Part shown: positions 35,191-42,742 of the stretch, piece by piece
Layout of the letters: each line of letters starts with the position of its first letter
How positions within the stretch are numbered: position 1 is the first letter of the stretch
Assembly (NCBI GenBank): GCA_002069975.1
Contig: MWCJ01000022.1
Coordinates: 1-44,882, forward strand
Length of the DNA stretch: 44,882 nt
Direction of reading: 5' to 3'
DNA from: Bacteroidetes bacterium ADurb.Bin217
GTDB lineage: Bacteria; Bacteroidota; Bacteroidia; Bacteroidales; UBA1715
Made by a program: the position numbers and the translations under genes
The notes under the pieces: model-generated
What the model was told of the DNA's origin: nothing
The model's input: only the letters and a program-made list of their open reading frames with translations
Databases searched by the model: none

Positions 35191-36210
35191 TTATATGGTA
35201 TTTTTACCAATATACACCCCCCCAATCCTCTCAATTTCCCCCAGCACATCACGAAACGAATAATGTAATGTTTCGGTAATTTTTGTATTGTCGTAATGTG
35301 AATGCGAAAAGGCTGTTTGAGCAGTATGTGTGGTAATTTTTGGTTTGCGTGTAACCATTTGTAGTATGCGAGCAACTAGTTGCAACTGCCATGGTTTAAT
35401 AGGCTTCGAAGGCGGAGCTACACCAAGAGAATGAGCTATGGCAGTAAACAATGTTCTAAAATCAATAGTTTGTGCCGAAAGTATATATCGTTGTCCCGAG
35501 ATGTCGGCTTGCATAAGAGCTATCATGCACTGCACAACGTCGTGAACGCTTATGTATCCGGTGCTGCCGGTAGTGTAATATTTCATGCCTTTGGCTACGG
35601 TGCCAAACAATGCCGAACTGCTCGAGTTCCAATCGCCGGCGCCAATAATCACACTTGGATTTACAATTACCGCATCTAATCCTTCGGCTATGCCTCTCCA
35701 AACTTCCATTTCGCCACAGTACTTAGTTAGATGGTATGCTCCGGTATGTTTGGTAATATCAAATTCGCAGCTTTCGTCTATACTATCAGAAGTTTTTGAT
35801 TTGCCTAAAGCTGCTACGGAACTTACATGACATAGTTTTGTAACACCACGTTCCAATGCAGCATCTACTATATGTTTTGTTCCTATTGCGTTTATATCGT
35901 ACAATGTTTGATAATCGGCAGTATTGAACGATACAAAACCTGCACAATGAAACACATAATCGATATGCTTCATGGCTTCATATACATCTATATAATTGGT
36001 AATGTCACCAAACTGCCAGGTAATAGTATCGGTGTGGGTAAAATTGTATAATGTAAAAAGTGCATAGGCTTTTTGTTTCGACGATTCATTTCGCACAAAA
36101 GCAGTTACATTGCAACCCTCGCGGGCAAGGTGCATAACCAGATGAGCACCTACCAAACCCGATGCTCCGGTTACCAAAATTTGTTTATTCCCAAATAAGT
36201 TTTGTTCCAA
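35191..36210 (-). CDS. Extended SDR / NAD(P)-dependent epimerase-dehydratase-like reductase
   Basis: A 339-residue extended short-chain dehydrogenase. It has the nucleotide loop TGASGLVGAHL, the acidic GDITNY, the conserved HVSSVAALGKSK and the catalytic YHLTK (YxxxK), then NPSVIIGAGDW. This resembles the dihydroflavonol-reductase/3-beta-HSD branch rather than sugar epimerases. The substrate is unknown. Its start overlaps the end of the YhbP-like gene by 26 bases, so it is probably translated from the transcript that starts with the hybrid kinase. It is clearly GC-richer (33 of 60 bases at 35581-35640) than the LamG gene beside it. Confidence 0.87.
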   Translation of the reverse strand: MEQNLFGNKQILVTGASGLVGAHLVMHLAREGCNVTAFVRNESSKQKAYALFTLYNFTHTDTITWQFGDITNYIDVYEAMKHIDYVFHCAGFVSFNTADYQTLYDINAIGTKHIVDAALERGVTKLCHVSSVAALGKSKTSDSIDESCEFDITKHTGAYHLTKYCGEMEVWRGIAEGLDAVIVNPSVIIGAGDWNSSSSALFGTVAKGMKYYTTGSTGYISVHDVVQCMIALMQADISGQRYILSAQTIDFRTLFTAIAHSLGVAPPSKPIKPWQLQLVARILQMVTRKPKITTHTAQTAFSHSHYDNTKITETLHYSFRDVLGEIERIGGVYIGKNTI

Positions 36211-36610
36211 ATCCTAGTCTGTTATCAGTTAATTTTGCATACGTTAGAGTACATTCCCACAAGGTAGTTTTTTTAAGTATTGCATAGGGGAATCGTTGTA
36301 AATATAATTTTTTTGCTTGTGTTAATTTTTGTTTTTCGAGCAATGTTGCAATTCCTGTAAATTGCAAGCCTTGTATTTTACCAATAGTTTCTGTTTCTAA
36401 TACGATACTACCTGCAACTGTAGGGTTTGTAATCATTTCTTGTCCATGCCGAGTGGTAGTATCCGACGAAAAGATGAAGGAATGTGTATGCGGATTGAAC
36501 ACATAAAAACAATTGCAACACCATGGTATAGAATTTCGAACTGTTGCTAAGGTAAGCACATGATGTTCGTGTATAAATTCAAGGATTTTTTCGGGAATAG
36601 GTTGTATCAT
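36185..36610 (-). CDS. YhbP-like (UPF0306) flavin-reductase-fold protein
   Basis: A 141-residue split-barrel protein like the pyridoxamine-phosphate oxidase family, closest to E. coli YhbP as I remember it: HHVLTLATV, WCCNCFYVF, IFSSDTTTRHGQEM, QFTGIA, LYLQRFPYA and the end LTDNRLGFGTKLIW. The family may bind a flavin; no reaction is known. A start at 36643 is possible, but the ATG at 36610 sits one base after the TAG of the kinase gene, which I prefer. It overlaps the following SDR gene by 26 bases. Confidence 0.85.
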   Translation of the reverse strand: MIQPIPEKILEFIHEHHVLTLATVRNSIPWCCNCFYVFNPHTHSFIFSSDTTTRHGQEMITNPTVAGSIVLETETIGKIQGLQFTGIATLLEKQKLTQAKKLYLQRFPYAILKKTTLWECTLTYAKLTDNRLGFGTKLIWE

Positions 36611-36611
36611 A

Positions 36612-39600
36612 CTATGATTGTAAATATTTTGCCAAACAGGCAAGTAATTCTTGTTTTTTGATAGGTTTGGTTAAATAATCGTCGCATCCCGCTTCTAAAG
36701 CACGTGCACGTTCTTCGTTGGCTTTATATGCCGACTGTATTACAATAGGCAATGTGGGGCGATACTGTTTAATTTCGGTTGCAGCGTGAATTCCGTCTAT
36801 TTTAGGCATACGTATATCCATAAGTACAAATTGAATAGCACTATTTTGCAGACAAATATCTATAGCATCTTGTCCATTTACTGCACGAAGAATTGTTACA
36901 TTCGATTTAGACAATGTAGCTTCTAACAATTGAAAATTAGTATCGTTATCTTCGGCTATAAGAATAGTAGCTTTTTGGAAATTGATAGATGCGCTGAGCT
37001 GTTTTTCTTCATCTTTTTTCTGCAACTGAGGATTGTGCGCTATGGAAAAACTAAACAAAGAACCTCTATCGGGTTCAGATTCTACCTGAATATGCCCACC
37101 CAATAATTCGGCTAATTTTTGCGAAATAGATAGACCTAATCCGGTGCCGCCATAGAGTTTGGTAGTTTCGAATTCACCTTGTCTGAATCGTTCAAAAATT
37201 TGCGTTTGAAGATATTTCGGAATACCAATACCTGTATCTTTTACAAAAAAAGTAATCGTGTTATTTGCATATGTATATCCAAACTGAATAGAACCTTGTG
37301 GAGTAAATTTAATAGCATTACTCACTAAATTAACCATTATTTGACGTAATCTATTTTTATCGGTTTCTATCAAACTATTATTGTCGGCAAATGCTTTGAC
37401 TAATTCAAATGCTAAACCTTTGTGAACAGCCTGAGGTTTGAAGAATGAGTACACTTCTTGCAAAAGATTATTAATATAGAATGAATCGATAGAGATACTA
37501 ATTTCTCCCGCTTCTATTTTCGAAATATCGAGAATATCATTTACTAAAGAAAGCAATTGTTTACTACTGTTAACTACAATATTGGCATATTCTTTACGCT
37601 TGGCTTCGCTTACCATAGTATCGGCAAGCATTTCAGAAAAGCCAATAATACCATTCATAGGAGTACGAATTTCGTGACTCATATTTGCTAAAAATGCTGT
37701 TTTGAGTTTATCGCTTTCTTCTGCTTTTTCTTTTGCTGCAATTAAATCTTCAAGCATTTGTTTTTTCTCGGTTATATCTTCTTTTACCGCAACAAAGTGT
37801 GTAATTTCTTGGGTACTGTTTACAATAGGCGAAATTACCGCTTGTTCCCAAAAAATCTCACCATTTTTACGTTTATTCTGTAATTCACCTATCCAATCAT
37901 TACCGGATTTTATAGTATCCCACAGCAATTTGTAATATTCTGTTGATTGATATCCTGATTTTAATATATTTGGATTTTTGCCAACAACCTCGGCAAATGA
38001 ATATCCGGTAACTTCGGTAAATTTAGGGTTTACATATTCAATATTTCCAATATTATTAGTAATTACAATACTTACCGGACTTTGTTCTATAGCACGTATT
38101 TGTAATTTAATCTTATCTTCGGCTTGTTTTTTTTCGGTTATATCGTGAACTATATTATGTATGAAGCGTTTGTTTTTAATATAAATATCACTACCATAAA
38201 CTTCAACATTCATACATGTGCCATCAGCTTTTCTGTGAATAGTTTCAAAGTATTTTTTATTGTTTTTGAGCGAATCTTCTAATCTATTAAATGTTTCTTG
38301 ACGACCGGCATCTACATCAGTTATTTTCATCGAAAGAAATTCTTCTTTGCTCCATCCATATATATCAATAGCAGCCTTATTAATATTTATAATCTGCATA
38401 TCTTCGGGATCAAGAATTATTTTTATAGCATTATGTTCTTCAAATTGCATTCGGTACAGTTCTTCGCTTTCGCGTAATTCTTGCAACATATGTTTTTGTT
38501 CGGTAATATTTTCGTACAAACCCATTATTCCTTGAATTTCGCCTTGTTCATTGCGTAAAGGAATTTTACTGGTTTTGAGCCACCCCATTTCGAGAGTTTC
38601 TGTTATAAGTTGTTCTTCGTAATTAAGTTTTGGTATTTGTGTTTGGATAATTTCGCGATCATTGCCCATAAATTCATCAGCTTTGTCTTTCCAACGCAGT
38701 TCTGCATCGGTTTTTCCCAACAATTCTTCAAGAGTAACATTGGTATCGTGCAAAAATTGTTTATTAGCACCTGCATATCGCAATTCTTTATCTTTCCAAA
38801 ATACACCCAACGGAATAGTATCTAAAATTGTTTGCAGAATTTGTGTTGATTTAGCCAAATCTATTTCGTTTTGTTTAATACCGGTAACATCAACTATATA
38901 TCCATCAATTGATTCCAATTCATTTGTTGGCGAGAAAATACCTTGTCCTTGTTCCCACACATACAAAATTGTGTTGAATTTTGTTATAATTCTATACTCT
39001 AATTGAAATTTAGAACGCTGTGCTAATGCATTTTGAATGGTATCGTACACATATTGTCTGTCGTCGGCATGAATAAGTGTGCCAAAAGAAATTCCGGAGG
39101 ATTGTGTAAACTCTTGCGATGCATATCCCGTAATGATTTCGCACGAATCACTTATATATATCATGTCCCATGTCGAAATATTTTTACACGAATATGCTAT
39201 TCCGGGCAAATTCGAAATAAGGGTCGTAAGTGTTTTGTTTGATTGTTCAATTATTTGTTTTGAAGCATATTCATCGCTTTGATCTCTAAAAACGAGAACT
39301 ACACCTAACAACTCGCCCATTTCATTTATTATTGGAGCCCCACTATCGGCTATAGGAATTTCTATAAGCGAATTTTTGTTTATTAAAATTGTATGATTTG
39401 CTATGCCTACAATGTTACCCTCATGAATTACTTTATGCACAGGATTTTCTACCGTTTCGCGAGTTTTTTCGTTTACTATTACAAACACCTCATCAATTGG
39501 TTTTCCTTGAGCTTCGGATTCTCTCCACCCGGTAAGTTGTTCGGCTACAGGATTCATGTACTGCACCTTACCCTTTTTATCGGTAGTTATTACCCCATCG

Positions 39601-40619
39601 CCAATACTATATAATGTGGTTTTAAATTGTTGCTGTATTTTAAGTAAGTGTTTAAACATTTTACGTTGTTTATTGGCATACAAAAACGCAAATGCAAATG
39701 CAAGAAATGCAACAATTAATATAATAAACACAAAAATTAGAATAGAATTTTTTCGAATAGAAGCATACACTTCATCCTGATTAACTTTAGAAATTATACT
39801 CCACTGGGTATCGGGAACTTTTGAAACATATGCCAATATTTTTTTGTTCGAAAAATCTCTTGCTTGAATTCTTCCGGTTTTACCCATTGCTGCTTGCACC
39901 GAAGCCCGCTCGGTTTTAAACATTGGCACTTTAAAAGGAAGAGAGTCGGACTCGTCAGTTTTCATATTTAGCACAAACACACTATCTTCTTCTTTTTGAA
40001 TAATATATGTTTCCGACGATTGACTCTCGTTAGGCCATAATGCTACCAACGGAAATAAAAAAGAATTTACATTATGCTGAAAAACAATAAAATAGAGTGA
40101 ATCTTTATAGTGAATAGGATATAAAAAATTTATAGCATACGAATGTGTTTCTTTATCGTAATGAATTACGGTGTTCATTACACTATCTTTAGTTCCGGTA
40201 ATACTATGTTTATCGCATATTATCTTATCATTTCCTGTTTTAGTTTCAAGTAGTACTTGGCGTTTGTCATTAATAATATATATTCCCAACAAACCATGTT
40301 CAATCTCAATATAATTTAAATACGTTTCAAGTTCATGTATTATTTGCGGACTGGGATTTTCAAAAAATGCAAAAAGAATATTTTGTAAAAAAGGATTATT
40401 AGAAATTGTTTTGGCATCAAATTGTTCATCTTTATACCATTCTTGTATTTGTTTGCTTTTAATTTCGGTAATAGTTTCTAAATGATTATACGTAGTATTT
40501 AGAACAGATTGAGCCGATTGCGAATAATAATAAAACCCTGCAAGTATTATGAGTGATAATAATCCTACAATTATTACAATTGCTCGTAAGGTAAACATAG
40601 TATGTAATTGTTTCGCCAT
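36612..40619 (-). CDS. Hybrid sensor histidine kinase with five PAS domains and receiver
   Basis: A membrane-bound hybrid sensor kinase of 1335 residues. A helix (about 10-32), a periplasmic Cache-like sensor (about 33-290) and a second helix (about 292-317) precede roughly five PAS/PAC domains (about 335-965), of which the signatures GDGVITTDKKGKVQYMNP and IVITNNIGNIEYVNPKFTEVTGY are clear. HisKA has NMSHEIRTPMNG (His about 982), the ATPase domain LVSNAIKFT, DTGIGIP and GGTGLGLSI, and a C-terminal receiver (about 1222-1335) with the phospho-Asp in VLMDIRMPKIDG and Lys in TKP. No output domain is present, so the signal must pass to an Hpt protein or another regulator. It heads a three-gene minus-strand unit with the YhbP-like and SDR genes. 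Confidence 0.93.
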   Translation of the reverse strand: MAKQLHTMFTLRAIVIIVGLLSLIILAGFYYYSQSAQSVLNTTYNHLETITEIKSKQIQEWYKDEQFDAKTISNNPFLQNILFAFFENPSPQIIHELETYLNYIEIEHGLLGIYIINDKRQVLLETKTGNDKIICDKHSITGTKDSVMNTVIHYDKETHSYAINFLYPIHYKDSLYFIVFQHNVNSFLFPLVALWPNESQSSETYIIQKEEDSVFVLNMKTDESDSLPFKVPMFKTERASVQAAMGKTGRIQARDFSNKKILAYVSKVPDTQWSIISKVNQDEVYASIRKNSILIFVFIILIVAFLAFAFAFLYANKQRKMFKHLLKIQQQFKTTLYSIGDGVITTDKKGKVQYMNPVAEQLTGWRESEAQGKPIDEVFVIVNEKTRETVENPVHKVIHEGNIVGIANHTILINKNSLIEIPIADSGAPIINEMGELLGVVLVFRDQSDEYASKQIIEQSNKTLTTLISNLPGIAYSCKNISTWDMIYISDSCEIITGYASQEFTQSSGISFGTLIHADDRQYVYDTIQNALAQRSKFQLEYRIITKFNTILYVWEQGQGIFSPTNELESIDGYIVDVTGIKQNEIDLAKSTQILQTILDTIPLGVFWKDKELRYAGANKQFLHDTNVTLEELLGKTDAELRWKDKADEFMGNDREIIQTQIPKLNYEEQLITETLEMGWLKTSKIPLRNEQGEIQGIMGLYENITEQKHMLQELRESEELYRMQFEEHNAIKIILDPEDMQIININKAAIDIYGWSKEEFLSMKITDVDAGRQETFNRLEDSLKNNKKYFETIHRKADGTCMNVEVYGSDIYIKNKRFIHNIVHDITEKKQAEDKIKLQIRAIEQSPVSIVITNNIGNIEYVNPKFTEVTGYSFAEVVGKNPNILKSGYQSTEYYKLLWDTIKSGNDWIGELQNKRKNGEIFWEQAVISPIVNSTQEITHFVAVKEDITEKKQMLEDLIAAKEKAEESDKLKTAFLANMSHEIRTPMNGIIGFSEMLADTMVSEAKRKEYANIVVNSSKQLLSLVNDILDISKIEAGEISISIDSFYINNLLQEVYSFFKPQAVHKGLAFELVKAFADNNSLIETDKNRLRQIMVNLVSNAIKFTPQGSIQFGYTYANNTITFFVKDTGIGIPKYLQTQIFERFRQGEFETTKLYGGTGLGLSISQKLAELLGGHIQVESEPDRGSLFSFSIAHNPQLQKKDEEKQLSASINFQKATILIAEDNDTNFQLLEATLSKSNVTILRAVNGQDAIDICLQNSAIQFVLMDIRMPKIDGIHAATEIKQYRPTLPIVIQSAYKANEERARALEAGCDDYLTKPIKKQELLACLAKYLQS

Positions 40620-40645
40620 AAAAAATACTCAAAAAAAAATATTTC

Positions 40646-40678
40646 TAAAAGTACGCTATTTTATAAGGTAAAACCAAA
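40646..40678 (-). promoter_or_regulatory. Candidate promoter of the hybrid kinase operon
   Basis: On the minus strand TTTG (40678-40675), 21 bases, then TACTTTTA (40653-40646); the last base of the -7 box differs from consensus. It lies 27 bases before the kinase ATG. Confidence 0.45.
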
Positions 40679-40718
40679 TAAATGACAAAAAAAATTGTAG
40701 AACAAAATACGAAAATGT

Positions 40719-40752
40719 ATAAAGGATATAAAGGTTTAAGGGTATAGGGGAT
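40719..40752 (+). repeat. Degenerate GGTATA-type heptamer array
   Basis: Successive units ATAAAGG, TTTAAGG and GTATAGG keep a near seven-base period with the core TAxAGG. The reverse complement resembles the CCTTATA and CCTTTTA units at 42727-42740. It lies in the 287-base gap between the kinase start and the comF-like stop. Nothing else certain is seen there apart from the kinase promoter and three nine-base units (TTTAGACTT-like) at 40872-40898. Confidence 0.5.
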
Positions 40753-40906
40753 AATTTTTAATTAATAATTGATTTTGCTCTGTATAATTCTGTGTCCAAT
40801 GAAGTGATTATTCTGTGAAATTTGGGCTGAAAAAGGGTATAGTAACATTGAGACAATCAAACGCTGAGATATTTAGACTTTTTAGACCTTTCAGACAATC
40901 CAATCA

Positions 40907-41602
40907 CTACCGTGCCAATGCCAAACTTGCCACACTTATATTACTCACGAATCCTTGTTCCAATATGCTTTCGGCACACGATAGGCAGGTAGCTCCGGTA
41001 GTTATAACGTCGTCGAGTAAGAGGATGTGCTTTTCTTGAATTAATTCCGGTTGTGCAACTTCAAATATTTGAGCAACATTTTGTGTGCGTTCTTCTTTAT
41101 TTTTTCGTGTTTGACTTTCGGTGTTTTTTGTGCGAATTACGGCTGTGTCTATTACCGGAATATCTGTTACATGCGATATACCCTGTGCCAACAAGCTACT
41201 TTGGTTGTATCCTCGCGAACGTTCGCGTTTGCTATGTAATGGCACCGGCACTATAGCATCTATAGTTTCCATAAATCCCGACCTAAGCAATTCTGCACCA
41301 AACATTTCGCCCATAGCTATTCCTAATTGTTGGTGATTTTTGTATTTTATTGTATGAAGTATCGATGCGTATTTGCTTTTTTTGGTATACACCATAAATG
41401 ACGTTGCTCGCACAAATGGTAGTTGTCCCCAAAGCAATTCTTCCAAAGGATTGTGTTGTTTGTTGTGTACATATATTTGCGGAATATCGCTCAAGCATTG
41501 CGTACACATATATTTTTCGCTGTAACGCAAAACGTCGTTGCATACCACACACGTTTCGGGAAACAGTAATTCTAACCAGCGTGTAATAATAGGAAAACGC
41601 AT
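40907..41602 (-). CDS. ComF-family phosphoribosyltransferase-like protein
   Basis: A 231-residue ComF protein, needed in natural transformation of many bacteria and thought to handle single-stranded DNA together with the helicase and recombination machinery. The N-terminal zinc finger has Cys18, Cys21, Cys33 and Cys36 (CVVC...CTQC). The C-terminal half is a phosphoribosyltransferase fold with VPVPLHSKRERSRGYNQSSLLA and the PRPP loop LLLDDVITTGAT. It lies 18 bases behind riboflavin synthase and is probably co-transcribed with it. No other competence gene is nearby. Confidence 0.93.
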   Translation of the reverse strand: MRFPIITRWLELLFPETCVVCNDVLRYSEKYMCTQCLSDIPQIYVHNKQHNPLEELLWGQLPFVRATSFMVYTKKSKYASILHTIKYKNHQQLGIAMGEMFGAELLRSGFMETIDAIVPVPLHSKRERSRGYNQSSLLAQGISHVTDIPVIDTAVIRTKNTESQTRKNKEERTQNVAQIFEVAQPELIQEKHILLLDDVITTGATCLSCAESILEQGFVSNISVASLALAR

Positions 41603-41620
41603 ACAATCAAGGGTGGAATA

Positions 41621-42223
41621 TTATTTTACAATTCCCATATTTTGTAAATAGCGAGCTATGTATTTTCCTAAAATATCAAATTCTAAATTTACTTGAGAAC
41701 CAACTTTAAACGTATGAAAATTAGTATGATGATATGTGTATGGGATAATAGCTACCTGAAATGATTTTGCTTGAGAATTTACTACCGTCAAACTTACGCC
41801 ATTCACCGTTACCGATCCTTTTTCTACGGTGATATAATCGGACTGTGCCGGTTCGTATTCAAAGGTGTAATACCAACTTCCGTCGGCTTCTTCTATACGG
41901 ATGCATGTAGCGGTTTGGTCTACATGACCTTGCACTATATGTCCGTCAAGCCTGCCATTCATAGACATACTTCGTTCTACATTCACCTTGTCCGATACAG
42001 CAACGGTACCTAAATTAGATTTTAGCAAGGTTTCTTTGATAGCAGTAACGGTATAGGTAGTATCTGTTTTTCTCACTACAGTAAGACATACACCATTGTG
42101 AGCCACACTTTGATCTATTTGTAATTCATGTACAAAACTACATGATAAGGTAAAATGAACATTCTCTTTGTCATGTTCTATTTGTACCACTATTGCACAT
42201 TCTTCTACGATTCCAGAAAACAT
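41621..42223 (-). CDS. ribE: Riboflavin synthase alpha chain
   Basis: Riboflavin synthase makes riboflavin from two molecules of 6,7-dimethyl-8-ribityllumazine. The 200 residues hold the typical duplicated lumazine-binding domain: MFSGIVEE at the start, HNGVCLTV, GHIVQGHVD, then VNGVSLTV and IPYTYHHTNF in the second half. Length and motifs are complete. It is the first gene of a two-gene unit with comF-like, with TATATTTG at 42248-42241 as a possible -7 box 18 bases before the ATG. No FMN riboswitch is visible in the short leader. Confidence 0.95.
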   Translation of the reverse strand: MFSGIVEECAIVVQIEHDKENVHFTLSCSFVHELQIDQSVAHNGVCLTVVRKTDTTYTVTAIKETLLKSNLGTVAVSDKVNVERSMSMNGRLDGHIVQGHVDQTATCIRIEEADGSWYYTFEYEPAQSDYITVEKGSVTVNGVSLTVVNSQAKSFQVAIIPYTYHHTNFHTFKVGSQVNLEFDILGKYIARYLQNMGIVK

Positions 42224-42240
42224 AGGTATATTTTTTTATA

Positions 42241-42248
42241 CAAATATA
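42241..42248 (-). promoter_or_regulatory. Candidate -7 box of the riboflavin synthase gene
   Basis: TATATTTG on the minus strand fits TAnnTTTG. The upstream TTG is not found at 19-21 bases, so only the -7 element is supported. The predicted leader is about ten bases, too short for a riboswitch. Confidence 0.4.
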
Positions 42249-42305
42249 TGTATTAGTTTTTTATTTAAAAGAAATAAATGCACATTCCTCGTTACCCAAT
42301 CTCAG

Positions 42306-42459
42306 CACCCCTCGACTTTGCTCGGGGACCTCGGTATTTTAAGTAAAAAAAACGTCTCGACAGGCTCGACGAGTACAAATAAAATTCAATGCCGGTCGAG
42401 CTTGTCGAGACCTATTTCTATTACATGGGATTGAGGTCCCTGAGCGAAGTCGAAGGGGG
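42306..42459. repeat. Nested inverted repeat of REP type
   Basis: Outer arms at 42308-42332 and 42433-42458 are inverted copies with one gap and two mismatches (core CCCTGAGCGAAGTCGAAGGG). Inner arms GTCTCGACAGGCTCGAC (42354-42370) and GTCGAGCTTGTCGAGAC (42395-42411) pair with one G-U. The whole could fold into a long cruciform or RNA stem. Similar GC-rich motifs are, from memory, scattered through intergenic DNA of many Bacteroidota. No transposase is beside it. This is the main content of the 519-base gap 42224-42742. Confidence 0.75.
42407..42437 (+). repeat. Direct repeat, copy 1 (31 bases)
   Basis: Begins GAGACCTATTTCTATTAC and ends GGGATTGAGGT. It matches 42550-42580 with two substitutions in 31 positions and overlaps the inner arm of the nested inverted repeat. 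Confidence 0.8.
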
Positions 42460-42474
42460 TATATTATATAGAAA

Positions 42475-42580
42475 TGAAGTCCCTGAATAGTTCGACAGAG
42501 CTCACTAAACGCTCGCCGAAGGGAGGATATTAAACATTCTATATCGGTTGAGACCTATCTCTATTATATGGGATTGAGGT
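42475..42580 (+). repeat. Decayed second REP-like copy ending in direct repeat copy 2
   Basis: GAAGTCCCTGAATAGTTCGA and CGCCGAAGGGAGG recall a worn version of the GGTCCCTGAGCGAAGTCGAAGGG arm, and 42550-42580 repeats 42407-42437 with 29 of 31 bases equal. The region looks like a cluster of two elements of the same family. Confidence 0.6.
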
Positions 42581-42642
42581 AGGTTATTATCACAATGTTT
42601 GATTTTTTTGCGTTCAAAACTATTCTCAAACTAATAAATATG

Positions 42643-42650
42643 TACATTTG
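42643..42650 (+). promoter_or_regulatory. Candidate -7 box upstream of the leader ORF and MATE gene
   Basis: TACATTTG, exact TAnnTTTG, lies 29 bases before the leader ATG at 42679 and 93 bases before the MATE ATG. No TTG is at standard spacing, so only the -7 part is supported. Confidence 0.4.
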
Positions 42651-42678
42651 TTTTTTGCAAATTAAATTAAAAATACAA

Positions 42679-42741
42679 ATGAACATACCACCCGTTTACC
42701 GTTTACCGTTTACCGTATACCGTATACCTTATACCTTTTAA
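42679..42741 (+). CDS. Putative 20-residue leader ORF in front of the MATE gene
   Basis: A short ORF starts at the ATG 42679 and stops with TAA at 42739-42741, one base before the MATE start codon at 42743. It encodes MNIPPVYRLPFTVYRIPYTF. The peptide has a seven-residue period because the DNA is a tandem array of heptamers (seven bases times three). The position suggests translational coupling or a leader peptide, but it may be a by-product of the repeat. No homologue is recognised beyond similar VYRLPF repeats. Confidence 0.3.
   Translation: MNIPPVYRLPFTVYRIPYTF
42692..42740 (+). repeat. Tandem heptamer array upstream of the MATE gene
   Basis: Seven heptamers in a row: CCGTTTA three times, CCGTATA twice, then CCTTATA and CCTTTTA, ending two bases before the MATE ATG. 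The gradual drift towards the 3' end is typical of slipped-strand arrays. Copy number changes would alter both the spacing to the promoter and the leader ORF frame. Confidence 0.9.
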
Positions 42742-42742
42742 A

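Noticed and set aside
41621..42300. FMN riboswitch before riboflavin synthase
   Set aside because: The probable leader is about ten bases, and no RFN-like conserved stems are found upstream; the GC-rich stems at 42306-42459 are REP-like.
42692..42740. Heptamer array as a CRISPR-like array
   Set aside because: Units of seven bases directly abut each other without spacers, and no cas gene is present.
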